Assembly (NCBI GenBank): GCA_018780435.1
Contig: JADMJS010000056.1
Location: 41,710-105,709 of the forward strand
Origin: Myxococcales bacterium
GTDB lineage: Bacteria > Myxococcota_A > UBA9042 > GCA-2863065
DNA length: 64,000 nucleotides
Direction: 5' to 3'
The position numbers were made by a program, and so were the translations under genes. Below, one piece after another: positions 19,762 to 29,149 of the stretch (positions within the stretch are counted from its first letter, which is position 1; each line of letters begins with the position of its first letter). The notes under the pieces are model-generated. The model was not told the DNA's origin. It made no database searches and saw only the letters and a program-made list of their open reading frames with translations.

Positions 19762-21543
19762 ATGGTCCCACGTTGCCTCTCCCTTCTCGTCGCCGTCGCT
19801 CCCGCCCCGGCGCTCGCATGCGGCGGATTCTTCTGCTCTGGGCAAGTCCCCATAGAGCAGGCCGGGGAGCAGATCGTCTTCGGCGTCGAAGGCACGACCG
19901 TCACGGCGCACATTCGCGTCAACTACCAGGGCGGGGCCGAGGACTTCTCTTGGGTGTTGCCCCTCCCGACGGAGCCGACCGTAGCTGTTGGGACGGACGC
20001 CCTCTTTCAGTCCCTCCAACGCTTGACCGCTCCAACCTTTCGGGTCGACTGGGTGTCGTTTCCTCACTGTCTCGAGCGCTGTTCCCCAGAGGACGAGCCC
20101 GTTACGGACGCGTGCTGTGGGGGCGACGATGATGGCGGGACCGCAGCGCCCAGTCTCCCCTCGTCGAGTAGTAGCGTCAGCCTGTTGGCGGAAGGGGATG
20201 CAGGCGCGTACGAGTACGAGGTGGTGCAAGCCACATCGGGTGACATCCTCTTCGATTGGCTCAATGACAATGGTTACGACCAGCCCGAGTCGGCGCGCGC
20301 CCTCGTCGGCCACTATGTGAATCTTGGCTTCGTATTCCTCGCAGTCCGATTGCAGAAGAATAAGGATTCCGGGTCGTTGCAACCTATCGTCCTGAAGTAC
20401 GAGTCGCCGGACCTTGCGTGCGTGCCACTCAAGCTGACATCCATCGGCGCTACGGAGAATATGCCGGTGACCGTATACGTGCTTGCAAATGCGAGGGCGA
20501 TCCCCTTGAACTTCTTCCATGCCGAGCCCGATCTCCGGGCTTATCCCTGGCTCGCCTGTGCGAACAATGGTTGGTGGAGTGAAGGGGAAGGGGGCGAAGC
20601 ATGCTCCGCGTATGGCGATGCATGGGGCGGCCTCGTCTCAGCCACCGCCGACCTCGCCAACGGCCGAGCTTTCGTCACGGACTTCGCAGGGAAGACCCCG
20701 GCCGCCGAGTTGAACTTGCCTGCCATCGAGCTCCCGTTGGCAGAGCTTCGAATGATCGACGAGCCAATGGCATATCTCAGGGAGGTTCCAGACGATGTAG
20801 TAAACGATCCCATCGTCCGGCAACTGATGACCGAATTCATGCCCATGCCGGAGGGCCTGCCGAGCAAATGCGACGACCCTTCCGAATACTACGTCGTCTC
20901 TGAGTTCGTTTTCTTCAACTCCGACGCGTGCCTCATCATGCACCCGCCCGCGATCCCGTTCGACCCGGTCGGGATGACCAATGCGCTGGACGAACGCATC
21001 GTTCAGCCCCGACTCGCGGCCCGCGCCATCCTCGCCGAACACCCATATCTGACCCGCCTTTCGACCATCATCTCGCCTGACGAGATGACGAAAGACCCGA
21101 TCTTCTCCTTCAACCCGGATCTCCAAGACGTTCCTCGAGAGCGATTCGTGAAGGTCAGCGCGGAGTGTGGTGATGTCGCCTTTCGCGGATTCCACCTCGA
21201 ATACCAAGATGGGACGTCCGACTTCGTAGAACACGAGACGATGAGCTGCGCCGTGCCGGATCTGACGCGTGTGCCCACGCCGCAGATCCAGGTGATGCAC
21301 GAGTTCGGTCCAGCCGAGAATGTACTACCTGGCCAGCTCGCCCAACAGGAAACAGCGCTGGATCTGCGCGTCCCAAGACCCGATCAATCGTCAGTGGATC
21401 AGCGCTCGCAGTCACATGCGCAGGACAAAGGAAGTCGCTCGGGGCAAAGTACGGGCTGCGCCATGGGTGGCGCGAACCCGACGGTCGCTATGCTCATCGG
21501 CTTGGCCCTTGCCACGCTTCGTTGGCGCCGCCGCCGCTCGTGA
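19762..21543 (+). CDS. DUF2330 protein with MYXO-CTERM-like C-terminal tail
   Basis: MVPRCLSLLVAVAPAPALACGGFFCSGQVPIEQAGEQIVFGVEGTTVTAHIRVNYQGGAEDFSWVLPLPTEP; C-term STGCAMGGANPTVAMLIGLALATLRWRRRRS. Confidence 0.85.
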   Translation: MVPRCLSLLVAVAPAPALACGGFFCSGQVPIEQAGEQIVFGVEGTTVTAHIRVNYQGGAEDFSWVLPLPTEPTVAVGTDALFQSLQRLTAPTFRVDWVSFPHCLERCSPEDEPVTDACCGGDDDGGTAAPSLPSSSSSVSLLAEGDAGAYEYEVVQATSGDILFDWLNDNGYDQPESARALVGHYVNLGFVFLAVRLQKNKDSGSLQPIVLKYESPDLACVPLKLTSIGATENMPVTVYVLANARAIPLNFFHAEPDLRAYPWLACANNGWWSEGEGGEACSAYGDAWGGLVSATADLANGRAFVTDFAGKTPAAELNLPAIELPLAELRMIDEPMAYLREVPDDVVNDPIVRQLMTEFMPMPEGLPSKCDDPSEYYVVSEFVFFNSDACLIMHPPAIPFDPVGMTNALDERIVQPRLAARAILAEHPYLTRLSTIISPDEMTKDPIFSFNPDLQDVPRERFVKVSAECGDVAFRGFHLEYQDGTSDFVEHETMSCAVPDLTRVPTPQIQVMHEFGPAENVLPGQLAQQETALDLRVPRPDQSSVDQRSQSHAQDKGSRSGQSTGCAMGGANPTVAMLIGLALATLRWRRRRS

Positions 21544-21717
21544 TTCCCATGTCGTTCCAGGCTTGGTGTCCAGCGGCGAGCTGGTGATCTGGGGAGCCGT
21601 CACCAACCAGCCGGCCGAGTCGCTGCGGGCTCTGAGCCCACCATGAGACGGAACCGAGCATTGGCCCTGAAACGCATGCCATGGTACGAACGGACCAATC
21701 ATACCCACGAGGTCCCT

Positions 21718-22947
21718 ATGTCCAGGCTGTCGCCCTTCGTCTCCACCGCGTCGGTCGCCCTTCTCTTGAGCGCCTGCACCGGCGGCGATCCGAACCAACG
21801 GTTCACTGACGTCTTCACCGCTGATGCCACCTTGACCCTGGACGTTCAGGGCCAACCCGACCTGGTCGCCCCTTCGATCTGCCCGGAGACGCCGCGCTTC
21901 GAGAAGATCGCGTCGGGCTGGATCGACGTGACCGTGAACGACATCTCGATGGGGAGCTTCCCGGCCGACATGCGCTCCATCACCGTGTCGGGGAACGAGC
22001 TCTTCTACGCCGCCATGACGCTCGGTGGTGGCGAGATTCGGAAGGTGGGGATCGACGGCACGGGCGATCAAACGGTTCACGCCGAGCCCGGGGTGACCTT
22101 CCTCGAACACCTCGCTGTCCACGACGGGAGCCTCTACTTCTACGCCACGCTCGGGGAGCAAGGCACGTCCTTCCGCTCTGTCCCGCTCACCGGCGGCAGC
22201 TCTGAGGCGGTCTTCGAGCAGGTCTCTGTGACGACGGATCAAGCGCCGCAGCACTTCGCGCCGGACGGCAGCCACCTCGTGCTCGGGTACGGCGACGGCA
22301 CGAACGGCAGCCCATTCCAGAATCGACTGCTGCGTCGGTCGGCCCAGAACGGCATCGAAGCCATCTTCGCCCGCAACACGTCGAGCCCGTTCTCGTCTCC
22401 TCATGCCAGCCTCGGCGGAATCGTCTATGTCGCCGCCGCCAAAGCCGATGGACTTGAGGAGCGCATGCTCTTGGCGATCCCGATGGACGCGGCGCCCGTC
22501 GATACCGCGACGCCGCCGCCTGAAGGCGACCGCATCTTCTCGACGGAGGTCTGTACGTCGCTGGCGACGTCGGGCACGAACAACCTCTTCTGCCTCGGGC
22601 CCATCGGAACGGGCGACGATCAGCCCACCGAGCTGCGGCACTACGCCACGGACGCCGCTCGCCCCGTCACCGGCCGCTCGCTCTTCGACGGCAACCATGC
22701 CGCCGCCGAGGGAGGCAAGCTCACGTCGCTCCTGGCCGCCAGCGACGGCGCGGCCTTCGTCGTGACGGCCTCACCGAATGGCTTCTCGAGCGTCATCTAC
22801 AAGGTCGACCTTCAGGGGACGGTGACCGTGCTCGCCTGCAAGAGCGAGCCGGTCCTCGACCTCGTGTACTCGGGAGACACCCTCTACTTCGCGGTCCAAT
22901 CCAGCGTTCAGGACGCCCACGGCATCTACCGGCTCAAGCAGCCCTAG
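21718..22947 (+). CDS. Lipoprotein, beta-propeller-like, function unknown
   Basis: MSRLSPFVSTASVALLLSACTGGD lipobox; repeating YxxxL/G segments. Confidence 0.6.
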   Translation: MSRLSPFVSTASVALLLSACTGGDPNQRFTDVFTADATLTLDVQGQPDLVAPSICPETPRFEKIASGWIDVTVNDISMGSFPADMRSITVSGNELFYAAMTLGGGEIRKVGIDGTGDQTVHAEPGVTFLEHLAVHDGSLYFYATLGEQGTSFRSVPLTGGSSEAVFEQVSVTTDQAPQHFAPDGSHLVLGYGDGTNGSPFQNRLLRRSAQNGIEAIFARNTSSPFSSPHASLGGIVYVAAAKADGLEERMLLAIPMDAAPVDTATPPPEGDRIFSTEVCTSLATSGTNNLFCLGPIGTGDDQPTELRHYATDAARPVTGRSLFDGNHAAAEGGKLTSLLAASDGAAFVVTASPNGFSSVIYKVDLQGTVTVLACKSEPVLDLVYSGDTLYFAVQSSVQDAHGIYRLKQP

Positions 22948-23915
22948 CCCTTAGTCTTGGCGATCTCCCGCTCGAGCCAATCGACCACTCGCTCGAAGGG
23001 GTCGAAGCCGTGCGCGAGCCCGACGGGACGGCGCAGATTCGAGTTGGCGTTCACGTCGTAAAACACCCGGCGACCGTCTGGCGTGTCGAGATACTCGATG
23101 CCACCGATGTCGAGCCCGCCGTGGAGGAAGAGGCGTCGGCCTGCTTCGACCGCGTCGGCCGGGACCTCGAAGAAGGGTTCGAAGGTCGTGGGCGTCTTCG
23201 GGCCCGCTGTCGCCGCCGGGACGACCGCGCACACCCCCTCTTCGCCGTCCACCGGATGGCAGACCTCGGAGGGGCACAGGTTGAACCCGCCGTCGGAGCG
23301 AACGCGCATTGCGTAGAGCAGCTCACCCCCGATGAACTCGAGGCGGATGATGCCGGCCTCGCGGGGGTCGTGGGGCAAATACTCCTGCAAGAGCAGGAGG
23401 TTGTCCGGCAGCCACACCTCGGGCTGTAGCCGAAGCAGCTCGCTCACCTCGTCCATCGACTCGACTTTGAAGATGCGCGCCCCGCTCCCGCCCTGGTTCG
23501 GCTTCACGAGCGCGGGGAAGCCGACGTCGTGGGCGCGTGGCGCCAATGCGGCCGGGTCGTTGAACGCGATCGTCATCGGGTGGTCGATGCCGAGCTGCAC
23601 CATTGCGCGCGCCTGGGCCAACTTGCTGAGCTCGAAGCGAAAGGCTTTGGAGCCGTTCAGGACGCGAGCGCCCTGGGCTTCGAGGTCTTCCATCAGCGCG
23701 AGGGCGAGCGGCACGGCACGTGTGTTGCCGCGCACGTAGGCGCTCGGGCTCGCCTGGTTGAAGTAGAGCCGTGCCTTGGGCACGTCGCGCTCACTGATGG
23801 TGGCCGACTTGAGGTCGAAGGCCTCGAAGCGCACGCCACGGGCCGTCAGCGCCTCGAAGAGCGGCTCCTGCCATTGTGGGTGTTCGTAGAGGACGACGAG
23901 ATCGAGATGGTTCAT
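22944..23915 (-). CDS. ATP-grasp (RimK-like) ligase
   Basis: FNQASPSAYVRGNTRAVPLALALMEDLEAQGARVLNGSKAFRFELSKLAQARAMVQLGIDHPMTIAF...FPALVKPNQGGSGARIF...IEYLDTPDGRRVFYDVNANSNLR. Confidence 0.85.
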   Translation of the reverse strand: MNHLDLVVLYEHPQWQEPLFEALTARGVRFEAFDLKSATISERDVPKARLYFNQASPSAYVRGNTRAVPLALALMEDLEAQGARVLNGSKAFRFELSKLAQARAMVQLGIDHPMTIAFNDPAALAPRAHDVGFPALVKPNQGGSGARIFKVESMDEVSELLRLQPEVWLPDNLLLLQEYLPHDPREAGIIRLEFIGGELLYAMRVRSDGGFNLCPSEVCHPVDGEEGVCAVVPAATAGPKTPTTFEPFFEVPADAVEAGRRLFLHGGLDIGGIEYLDTPDGRRVFYDVNANSNLRRPVGLAHGFDPFERVVDWLEREIAKTKG

Positions 23916-24101
23916 GGCGGCTTCCGAAGCGTTGCGGTGGCCGCGGAAGGTACAGGTCCGCAGCGCGTCGGGGCAAGCCCTTAGAAGGCTGCGGGATGGC
24001 GAGAGGGCAGTACGGGCCTTCACTCGTTGAATGTGAAGCCACGGCGCGGTAGTCTCGTTGCCCTGCCACAGGGGAAGGCGTCAGAATTGCGGTCATCGAG
24101 C

Positions 24102-25802
24102 ATGCAGGTCGATCGGGTGCGGAGTCGAACGTGCGGGCTCGCGATGGTAGGCGTCGCGTTCATGTGCGCGTGCCAGACGTCATCGTCCACCAACGCAGAC
24201 GCCGGTATACCCCGACGCGTGGTGACCGGACCGGAGCGGCGGAGACCCGTCCCCGGGTGGCCGTCGAAAGTGTCGACACAGCCGGTCCGTTTTGAAGACA
24301 TCGGAGGCACAATCGCCTTCGACCAACGTAACTCCTCCGCGGGGATCGCGCTCGTCGACTTCGACGACGACGGCTGGCCCGACCTCACCACCCTCGGTGA
24401 GCGGGGCGTCTACCAGTTTAGGAATCTGGGCGATGGCACCTTCGCGCCCGTCCAGGGCGGAGGCCCCGATGGGCCCGTCGTCGATGCGCCGAATGGGCTC
24501 GCTTACGGCGACATCGATGGGGACAGCGACCTCGACCTCTACGTCGCGACTTTTACGAGCGACCGCCTCTATCGCCAGGAAGCTGATGGGCATTTCGTCG
24601 ACGTCACCCAGGCGGCCGGGATCGCCGGGACGGCCATGAAGCACTCACCGACCTTCACGGACATCGATAACGACGGCGACCTCGACGTCCTGGTCGCCGT
24701 CGAGGATCGGGAAGACGGCCCTGAAGACGACGACGAGGTCGTGTGGCGGAATCGTGGCGATGGGACGTTTGAGAGCGTCGCTCGCGCCGTGGGCCTCTCC
24801 GGGACGCCGCACAGTGTCACATACCAGATGGTCGCGTTCGACATGACCGGCGATCATTACGTCGATGTCTTCGTAGCCCACGACTTCATTCCCGACCAAG
24901 TGTACATCAATCGGGGCGACGGGACCTTCACCGACGAGAGTGCGTCCTGGCTCCCATCCGACAAGACCGGCCTCATGGGAGTCGACGTCGCAGATATGGA
25001 TGGGGATGGAAAATTGGACATGTGGGGTACGAATTACAACGGAGATCGATTTTATCGACGCGACGACTTCGGTACCACACTCTTCATGCCCTATCTCGAA
25101 CTCGCCCTTGGCGGCGGCTTCAACCCGAGCCTCGATCTCACCGGCTGGGGCGTAACGCTCTCGGACGTCGATGATGACGGAGAGCCCGACGTCCTCACCA
25201 CCGCGTCCTCTAATGGTGAGGGAAAGGAGGACTTCTCGCGGCCGCCGCGCCTCATGTTGCTCGAGAATCATGGCTTCAACGCGAAGCCGGCGATGTTGGT
25301 GGACATCTCCGAGACCGCTGGGCCTACCTTCGAGATGTTCCTCGACGCCAAGAGCCTCGCCGTGGGCGATGTGGACCGCGACGGCGATGTGGACGTCGCG
25401 CTCGGCGTCGTCCAGAGTAAAGACCCGCCGAGCTGGTTCCTCGACGACACCGTCAGGCGAAGTGTCCTCCTCATCAATACGTCGGCTCGAGCCGCGGCGA
25501 ATCGGTCGCTCGTCGTGCACTTGCGTCAGCCGGGACGTGGGGATCCCTTTGCCGTCAGCGCACGCGTCGACGTGGAGGTCCGCGGCCAGCGGTCGTCGCG
25601 CGTGCTCCTCGCGGGTTCGAGCTATGCGAGCTGCCACAGCTACGCGCTCCACTTCGGGCTCGGCGACGCAGAACGGGCCAACCGAGTCGTCGTCACCTGG
25701 CCCGACGGTGGACGCGAGGAGTTCACCGATGTGAAGGCGGGTGAAGTCGACATCGTCCGAAGCGCCGGCGCACCCCGTTATCGCGTGGTCCCGCGCCGCT
25801 GA
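24102..25802 (+). CDS. FG-GAP/VCBS repeat lipoprotein with ASPIC/UnbV-like C-terminus (CRTAC1 family)
   Basis: Repeated ALVDFDDDGWPDL, YGDIDGDSDLDLYVA, FTDIDNDGDLDVLVA, VADMDGDGKLDMWG, VGDVDRDGDVDVALG; C-term VVTWPDGGREEFTDVKAG. Confidence 0.88.
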   Translation: MQVDRVRSRTCGLAMVGVAFMCACQTSSSTNADAGIPRRVVTGPERRRPVPGWPSKVSTQPVRFEDIGGTIAFDQRNSSAGIALVDFDDDGWPDLTTLGERGVYQFRNLGDGTFAPVQGGGPDGPVVDAPNGLAYGDIDGDSDLDLYVATFTSDRLYRQEADGHFVDVTQAAGIAGTAMKHSPTFTDIDNDGDLDVLVAVEDREDGPEDDDEVVWRNRGDGTFESVARAVGLSGTPHSVTYQMVAFDMTGDHYVDVFVAHDFIPDQVYINRGDGTFTDESASWLPSDKTGLMGVDVADMDGDGKLDMWGTNYNGDRFYRRDDFGTTLFMPYLELALGGGFNPSLDLTGWGVTLSDVDDDGEPDVLTTASSNGEGKEDFSRPPRLMLLENHGFNAKPAMLVDISETAGPTFEMFLDAKSLAVGDVDRDGDVDVALGVVQSKDPPSWFLDDTVRRSVLLINTSARAAANRSLVVHLRQPGRGDPFAVSARVDVEVRGQRSSRVLLAGSSYASCHSYALHFGLGDAERANRVVVTWPDGGREEFTDVKAGEVDIVRSAGAPRYRVVPRR

Positions 25803-25927
25803 TTCGGCATCCGCCAGCCCTCGGAACGAGCCCATCTGCCTGTCGCGGTGGGCGCCGAAGTGGTCTACACTCGACATCGCTACCGGAATCCGGACCGGCC
25901 CCACTCATCGTCTCCCAGGAGGACGCC

Positions 25928-27178
25928 ATGCGCATCGACGGACAACGCCTTTGGAACTCACTCATGGAGCTCGCGCAGATTGGCGCGACGGAGAAGGGCG
26001 GCGTAAAGCGCATCGCGCTGACGGATCTCGACGGCCAGGGGCGCGATCTCGTCTCGAAGTGGCTCCGCGAGGCCGGGTGCGAGGTCCGTGTCGACGCCAT
26101 CGGCAACATCTTCGGCCGCCGCCCCGGCACCGACCCGTCACTCCCAGTGGTCGCCACGGGCAGCCACATCGACACGCAGCCGTCAGGTGGCAAGTTCGAC
26201 GGCAACTACGGCGTTCTTGCCGGCCTTGAAGTCGTCCGCACGCTCAACGACCACGGCGTCAAGACGCGCGCCCCCATCGAGGTCTGCGCCTGGACCAACG
26301 AGGAAGGCACCCGCTTCACGCCGGTGATGATGGGCTCCGGTACCTACGCCGGTATCTTCAAGGCCGAGGACATGCACCTCCGGCCGGACCTCGAGGGCAA
26401 GACCGTCGGCGACGAGCTCCGCCGCATCGGCTATCTCGGCGAGCACCCCTCGGGCCCGACCGAGCAGCACCCGGTCTTCGGGTCGTACTTCGAAGCCCAC
26501 ATCGAGCAGGGCCCGATCCTCGAAGACGAGAACATCACCATCGGCGTCGTGCTCGGCGCGCTCGGCCAGCGCTGGTTCGACCTCGAAGTCGTGGGAATGG
26601 AGGCCCACGCGGGCCCGACGCCGATGCCGCTGCGCCTCGACGCCATGCTCGCCACGGCCCGCATCGTCGAGGCCGTGAACCGCATCGCCCTCGCCGAAGC
26701 CCCCCACGGGCGCGGCACGGTCGGCTTCGTCCAGGTCCACCCGAACTCCCGGAACGTCATCCCCGGCCGCGTCAAGCTCACGGTCGACCTGCGCCACCTC
26801 GACGCCGCCGGGCTCGAGCGCATGGAGCAGGGCCTCCGCAGCGCGTGCGCCGAGATCGCCGGCAGCGTGAAGACCAAGCTCGGCCACATCCAAATCGACG
26901 TGAAGCTTGCGACCCAGTTCCCGCCGTGCGCCTTCGAAGGCGCCTGCGTCGACGCGGTCCGTAACGCCGCGAAGTCGCTCGAACTCCCGACCCTCGACAT
27001 CGTCAGCGGCGCCGGCCACGACGCGGTCTACGTCGCCCGCCTCGCCCCCGCCGGCATGATCTTCGTCCCGTGCAAGGACGGCATCAGCCACAACGAGATC
27101 GAAGACGCGAAGCCCGAGCACCTCGAAGCCGGCTGCAACGTGCTGCTCGGGGCGATGCTCGCTCGGGCGCAGGCGTGA
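25928..27178 (+). CDS. M20-family amidohydrolase (N-carbamoyl-L-amino-acid hydrolase / allantoate amidohydrolase type)
   Basis: VVATGSHIDTQPSGGKFDGNYGVLAGLEVVRTL, CAWTNEEGTRFTPVMMGSGTYAG, GAGHDAVYVARLAPAGMIFVPCKDGISHNEIE. Confidence 0.92.
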   Translation: MRIDGQRLWNSLMELAQIGATEKGGVKRIALTDLDGQGRDLVSKWLREAGCEVRVDAIGNIFGRRPGTDPSLPVVATGSHIDTQPSGGKFDGNYGVLAGLEVVRTLNDHGVKTRAPIEVCAWTNEEGTRFTPVMMGSGTYAGIFKAEDMHLRPDLEGKTVGDELRRIGYLGEHPSGPTEQHPVFGSYFEAHIEQGPILEDENITIGVVLGALGQRWFDLEVVGMEAHAGPTPMPLRLDAMLATARIVEAVNRIALAEAPHGRGTVGFVQVHPNSRNVIPGRVKLTVDLRHLDAAGLERMEQGLRSACAEIAGSVKTKLGHIQIDVKLATQFPPCAFEGACVDAVRNAAKSLELPTLDIVSGAGHDAVYVARLAPAGMIFVPCKDGISHNEIEDAKPEHLEAGCNVLLGAMLARAQA

Positions 27179-28350
27179 CCGAGAGGACGCCGCTGCCGGA
27201 GCCGCTCCCGCTCGCGCTGCTCCCGGTGCACATCGCGAAGGTCCACATCAAGGACTTTCGCGCCATCGTGCAGCTCGACCTGGAGTTCTCGACTCGGCTT
27301 GCCGTGTTCGTCGGGGACAACCAGGCGGGGAAGACGACCGTGCTGCGGGCGATTGCGGCGGGACTTGGGGGATCCTCAATCCCAGAATTTCGTCAGCCTC
27401 CGGATTTCTCGGGAGACGCGCGCAAGAGCGCTGGTGGATCGCATGAGCCCGAGGTGACTTTGGGCGCCAAGTCCGGCAAAAACACGAACTGGACTGATCC
27501 ATTCTATGGGTTGGACAATTTGTGGCCATCAGGAATGCAGTCGGATTTGTTCCCGGCCGAACGGCGACTTGAGGATCTCATAGGAGACTTCGACTCGTGG
27601 TTTCGAGATCGCGACACCGAAGAAGCCAAGTTCGTCCGCGATACCCGTAACCTCGACTACCGACACCCACAGTTGGAAGCGGTCCGAGCGGTGGTTCGGA
27701 CGCTGGTGCCGGGTGCGCTCAATCTCCGAACCACAGGGGTTACTGGTCGGCTGGTCGTCGACGTCGAAGCCTTCGACGGGCACGAGAACGTCTTCGCGGT
27801 TGAAGAGCTCTCCGGCGGTGTCCGGACCTTCCTCGCGATGGTGGCGTCCATCGCCCGGACTCTCATCGACGCCGATCCCCCGCGCGGCACGGCCGGCCCC
27901 GGCATCGTCTTCATCGACGAGATCGATTTGCACCTCCACCCGGGTTGGCAACTCCGCGTCCTTCCGGGCCTCCTCCGCACCTTCCCCAGCGTTCAGTTCT
28001 TCGTAACGACCCACTCCGAGCAGGTCGTCTCGTCGGTCCCGAGCGAGTGTGTCTACGTCCTCTCGCGCGGCCCGGACGGCGTCACGGCCAGCGCGCCGCC
28101 CGCCGTCGAAGGCGCAGCGGCCGAGCGCATCCTCGAAGACGTCATGGGCGTCTCGAAGCGGCCCAAGGAGGTCGAAGCGCAGCTCGCCCAGTACTTCGAC
28201 CTCATCGCGCGCGATCGGGGCGAGAGTGACGATGCCAAGGCGATCCGGGCCTGGCTTGATGACCGCTTCAAGGGCCAGGACCCGGACCTCGTCGCGGCCG
28301 ACTTCGAGATCCGTCGCCGTAAGCTTCGTCGGCAGAGCGCCGCCGGATGA
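27175..28350 (+). CDS. PtuA-like AAA/SMC-type ATPase (Septu-like)
   Basis: GTG overlapping the upstream stop; IAKVHIKDFRAIVQLDLEFSTRLAVFVGDNQAGKTTVLRAIAAGL, VEELSGGVRTFLAMVASIA, GIVFIDEIDLHLHPGWQ, FFVTTHSEQVVSSV. Confidence 0.88.
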   Translation: MTERTPLPEPLPLALLPVHIAKVHIKDFRAIVQLDLEFSTRLAVFVGDNQAGKTTVLRAIAAGLGGSSIPEFRQPPDFSGDARKSAGGSHEPEVTLGAKSGKNTNWTDPFYGLDNLWPSGMQSDLFPAERRLEDLIGDFDSWFRDRDTEEAKFVRDTRNLDYRHPQLEAVRAVVRTLVPGALNLRTTGVTGRLVVDVEAFDGHENVFAVEELSGGVRTFLAMVASIARTLIDADPPRGTAGPGIVFIDEIDLHLHPGWQLRVLPGLLRTFPSVQFFVTTHSEQVVSSVPSECVYVLSRGPDGVTASAPPAVEGAAAERILEDVMGVSKRPKEVEAQLAQYFDLIARDRGESDDAKAIRAWLDDRFKGQDPDLVAADFEIRRRKLRRQSAAG

Positions 28351-29012
28351 AGCGCGTGGCCGCGCCGGCCGAGGCCCCCAAGGTCCTCGCCGACTTCGGA
28401 CAGCTTCACCCCGACGCGACGTGGGAGAAGTTCAAGGACAAGAAGAAGCGCCGGGGACGTGACGTCTTCGACGCCCTCGCCGAAGCGCAGGGCCATCTCT
28501 GCGCCTACTGCGAGATCCGCATCGGGCGAGGTGAGCTCGGTCAGGTTGAGCACTTCATCCCGAAATCGAAGGGCGGCGCGCACCTCGACATCGCGAACAT
28601 GCTGGCGGTCTGCGAAGGGGGTACGAACCCGAAGCTCGGCGAGCGCTCCCTCCCGCCCATTCCAGACACGATGCACTGCGGCCAGCTCAAGGGTGACCGC
28701 GATCCCACGGGCGTCATCCTCGATCCCAGGACGCTGCCGCCCGACACCGTCATCTGGGACATCACCGTCCAAGGCGTCCTCATCGTCCACGAGGAGCGTT
28801 GTCGCGTCGCCGGCATCGACCCCGCCCTGGCCAAGAGTACCCTGGAGGGCCTCGGCCTCAACCGGCCCGTTCTGGTCCGGCTTCGGAAGAGGATTCTCGA
28901 CGGTCTGAGGCAGTCCCGCCTCTCGCCGCAACAAATCGACGAGCTCCTCGCGCCTCAGGGGGACCCTCTGCCGGAGTTCTACACGACGATTCTGCTTGGG
29001 GCCGCGTCGTAG
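28347..29012 (+). CDS. PtuB-like HNH endonuclease (TIGR02646-like)
   Basis: ATGA overlap with the ATPase; AEAQGHLCAYCEIRIGRGELGQVEHFIPKSKGGAHLDIANMLAVCEGGTNPK...HCGQLKGD; HNH with paired CxxC/C-type residues. Confidence 0.85.
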   Translation: MKRVAAPAEAPKVLADFGQLHPDATWEKFKDKKKRRGRDVFDALAEAQGHLCAYCEIRIGRGELGQVEHFIPKSKGGAHLDIANMLAVCEGGTNPKLGERSLPPIPDTMHCGQLKGDRDPTGVILDPRTLPPDTVIWDITVQGVLIVHEERCRVAGIDPALAKSTLEGLGLNRPVLVRLRKRILDGLRQSRLSPQQIDELLAPQGDPLPEFYTTILLGAAS

Positions 29013-29149
29013 TAGCAGAACGAACGTTCGTGATTCGAACGAACATCGCGCGCAGCTCCTCTTCCAGTAGTAACAAGATTATGTCATCGTAAGTGCGAGA
29101 AGTTCCACTATCGCATGACCTGCCGGAGTCCGCCGTCGGGAGGTGTCGT

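Noticed and set aside
25000-25060. Locally AT-richer stretch inside the FG-GAP gene as an internal promoter
   Set aside because: Coding constraints of Asp/Asn/Tyr-rich repeats explain composition; no convincing -35/-10 pair.
27175-29149. Retron (msr/msd + RT) with a PtuAB effector
   Set aside because: No reverse transcriptase ORF in the neighbourhood on either strand; only the ATPase and HNH genes are visible.
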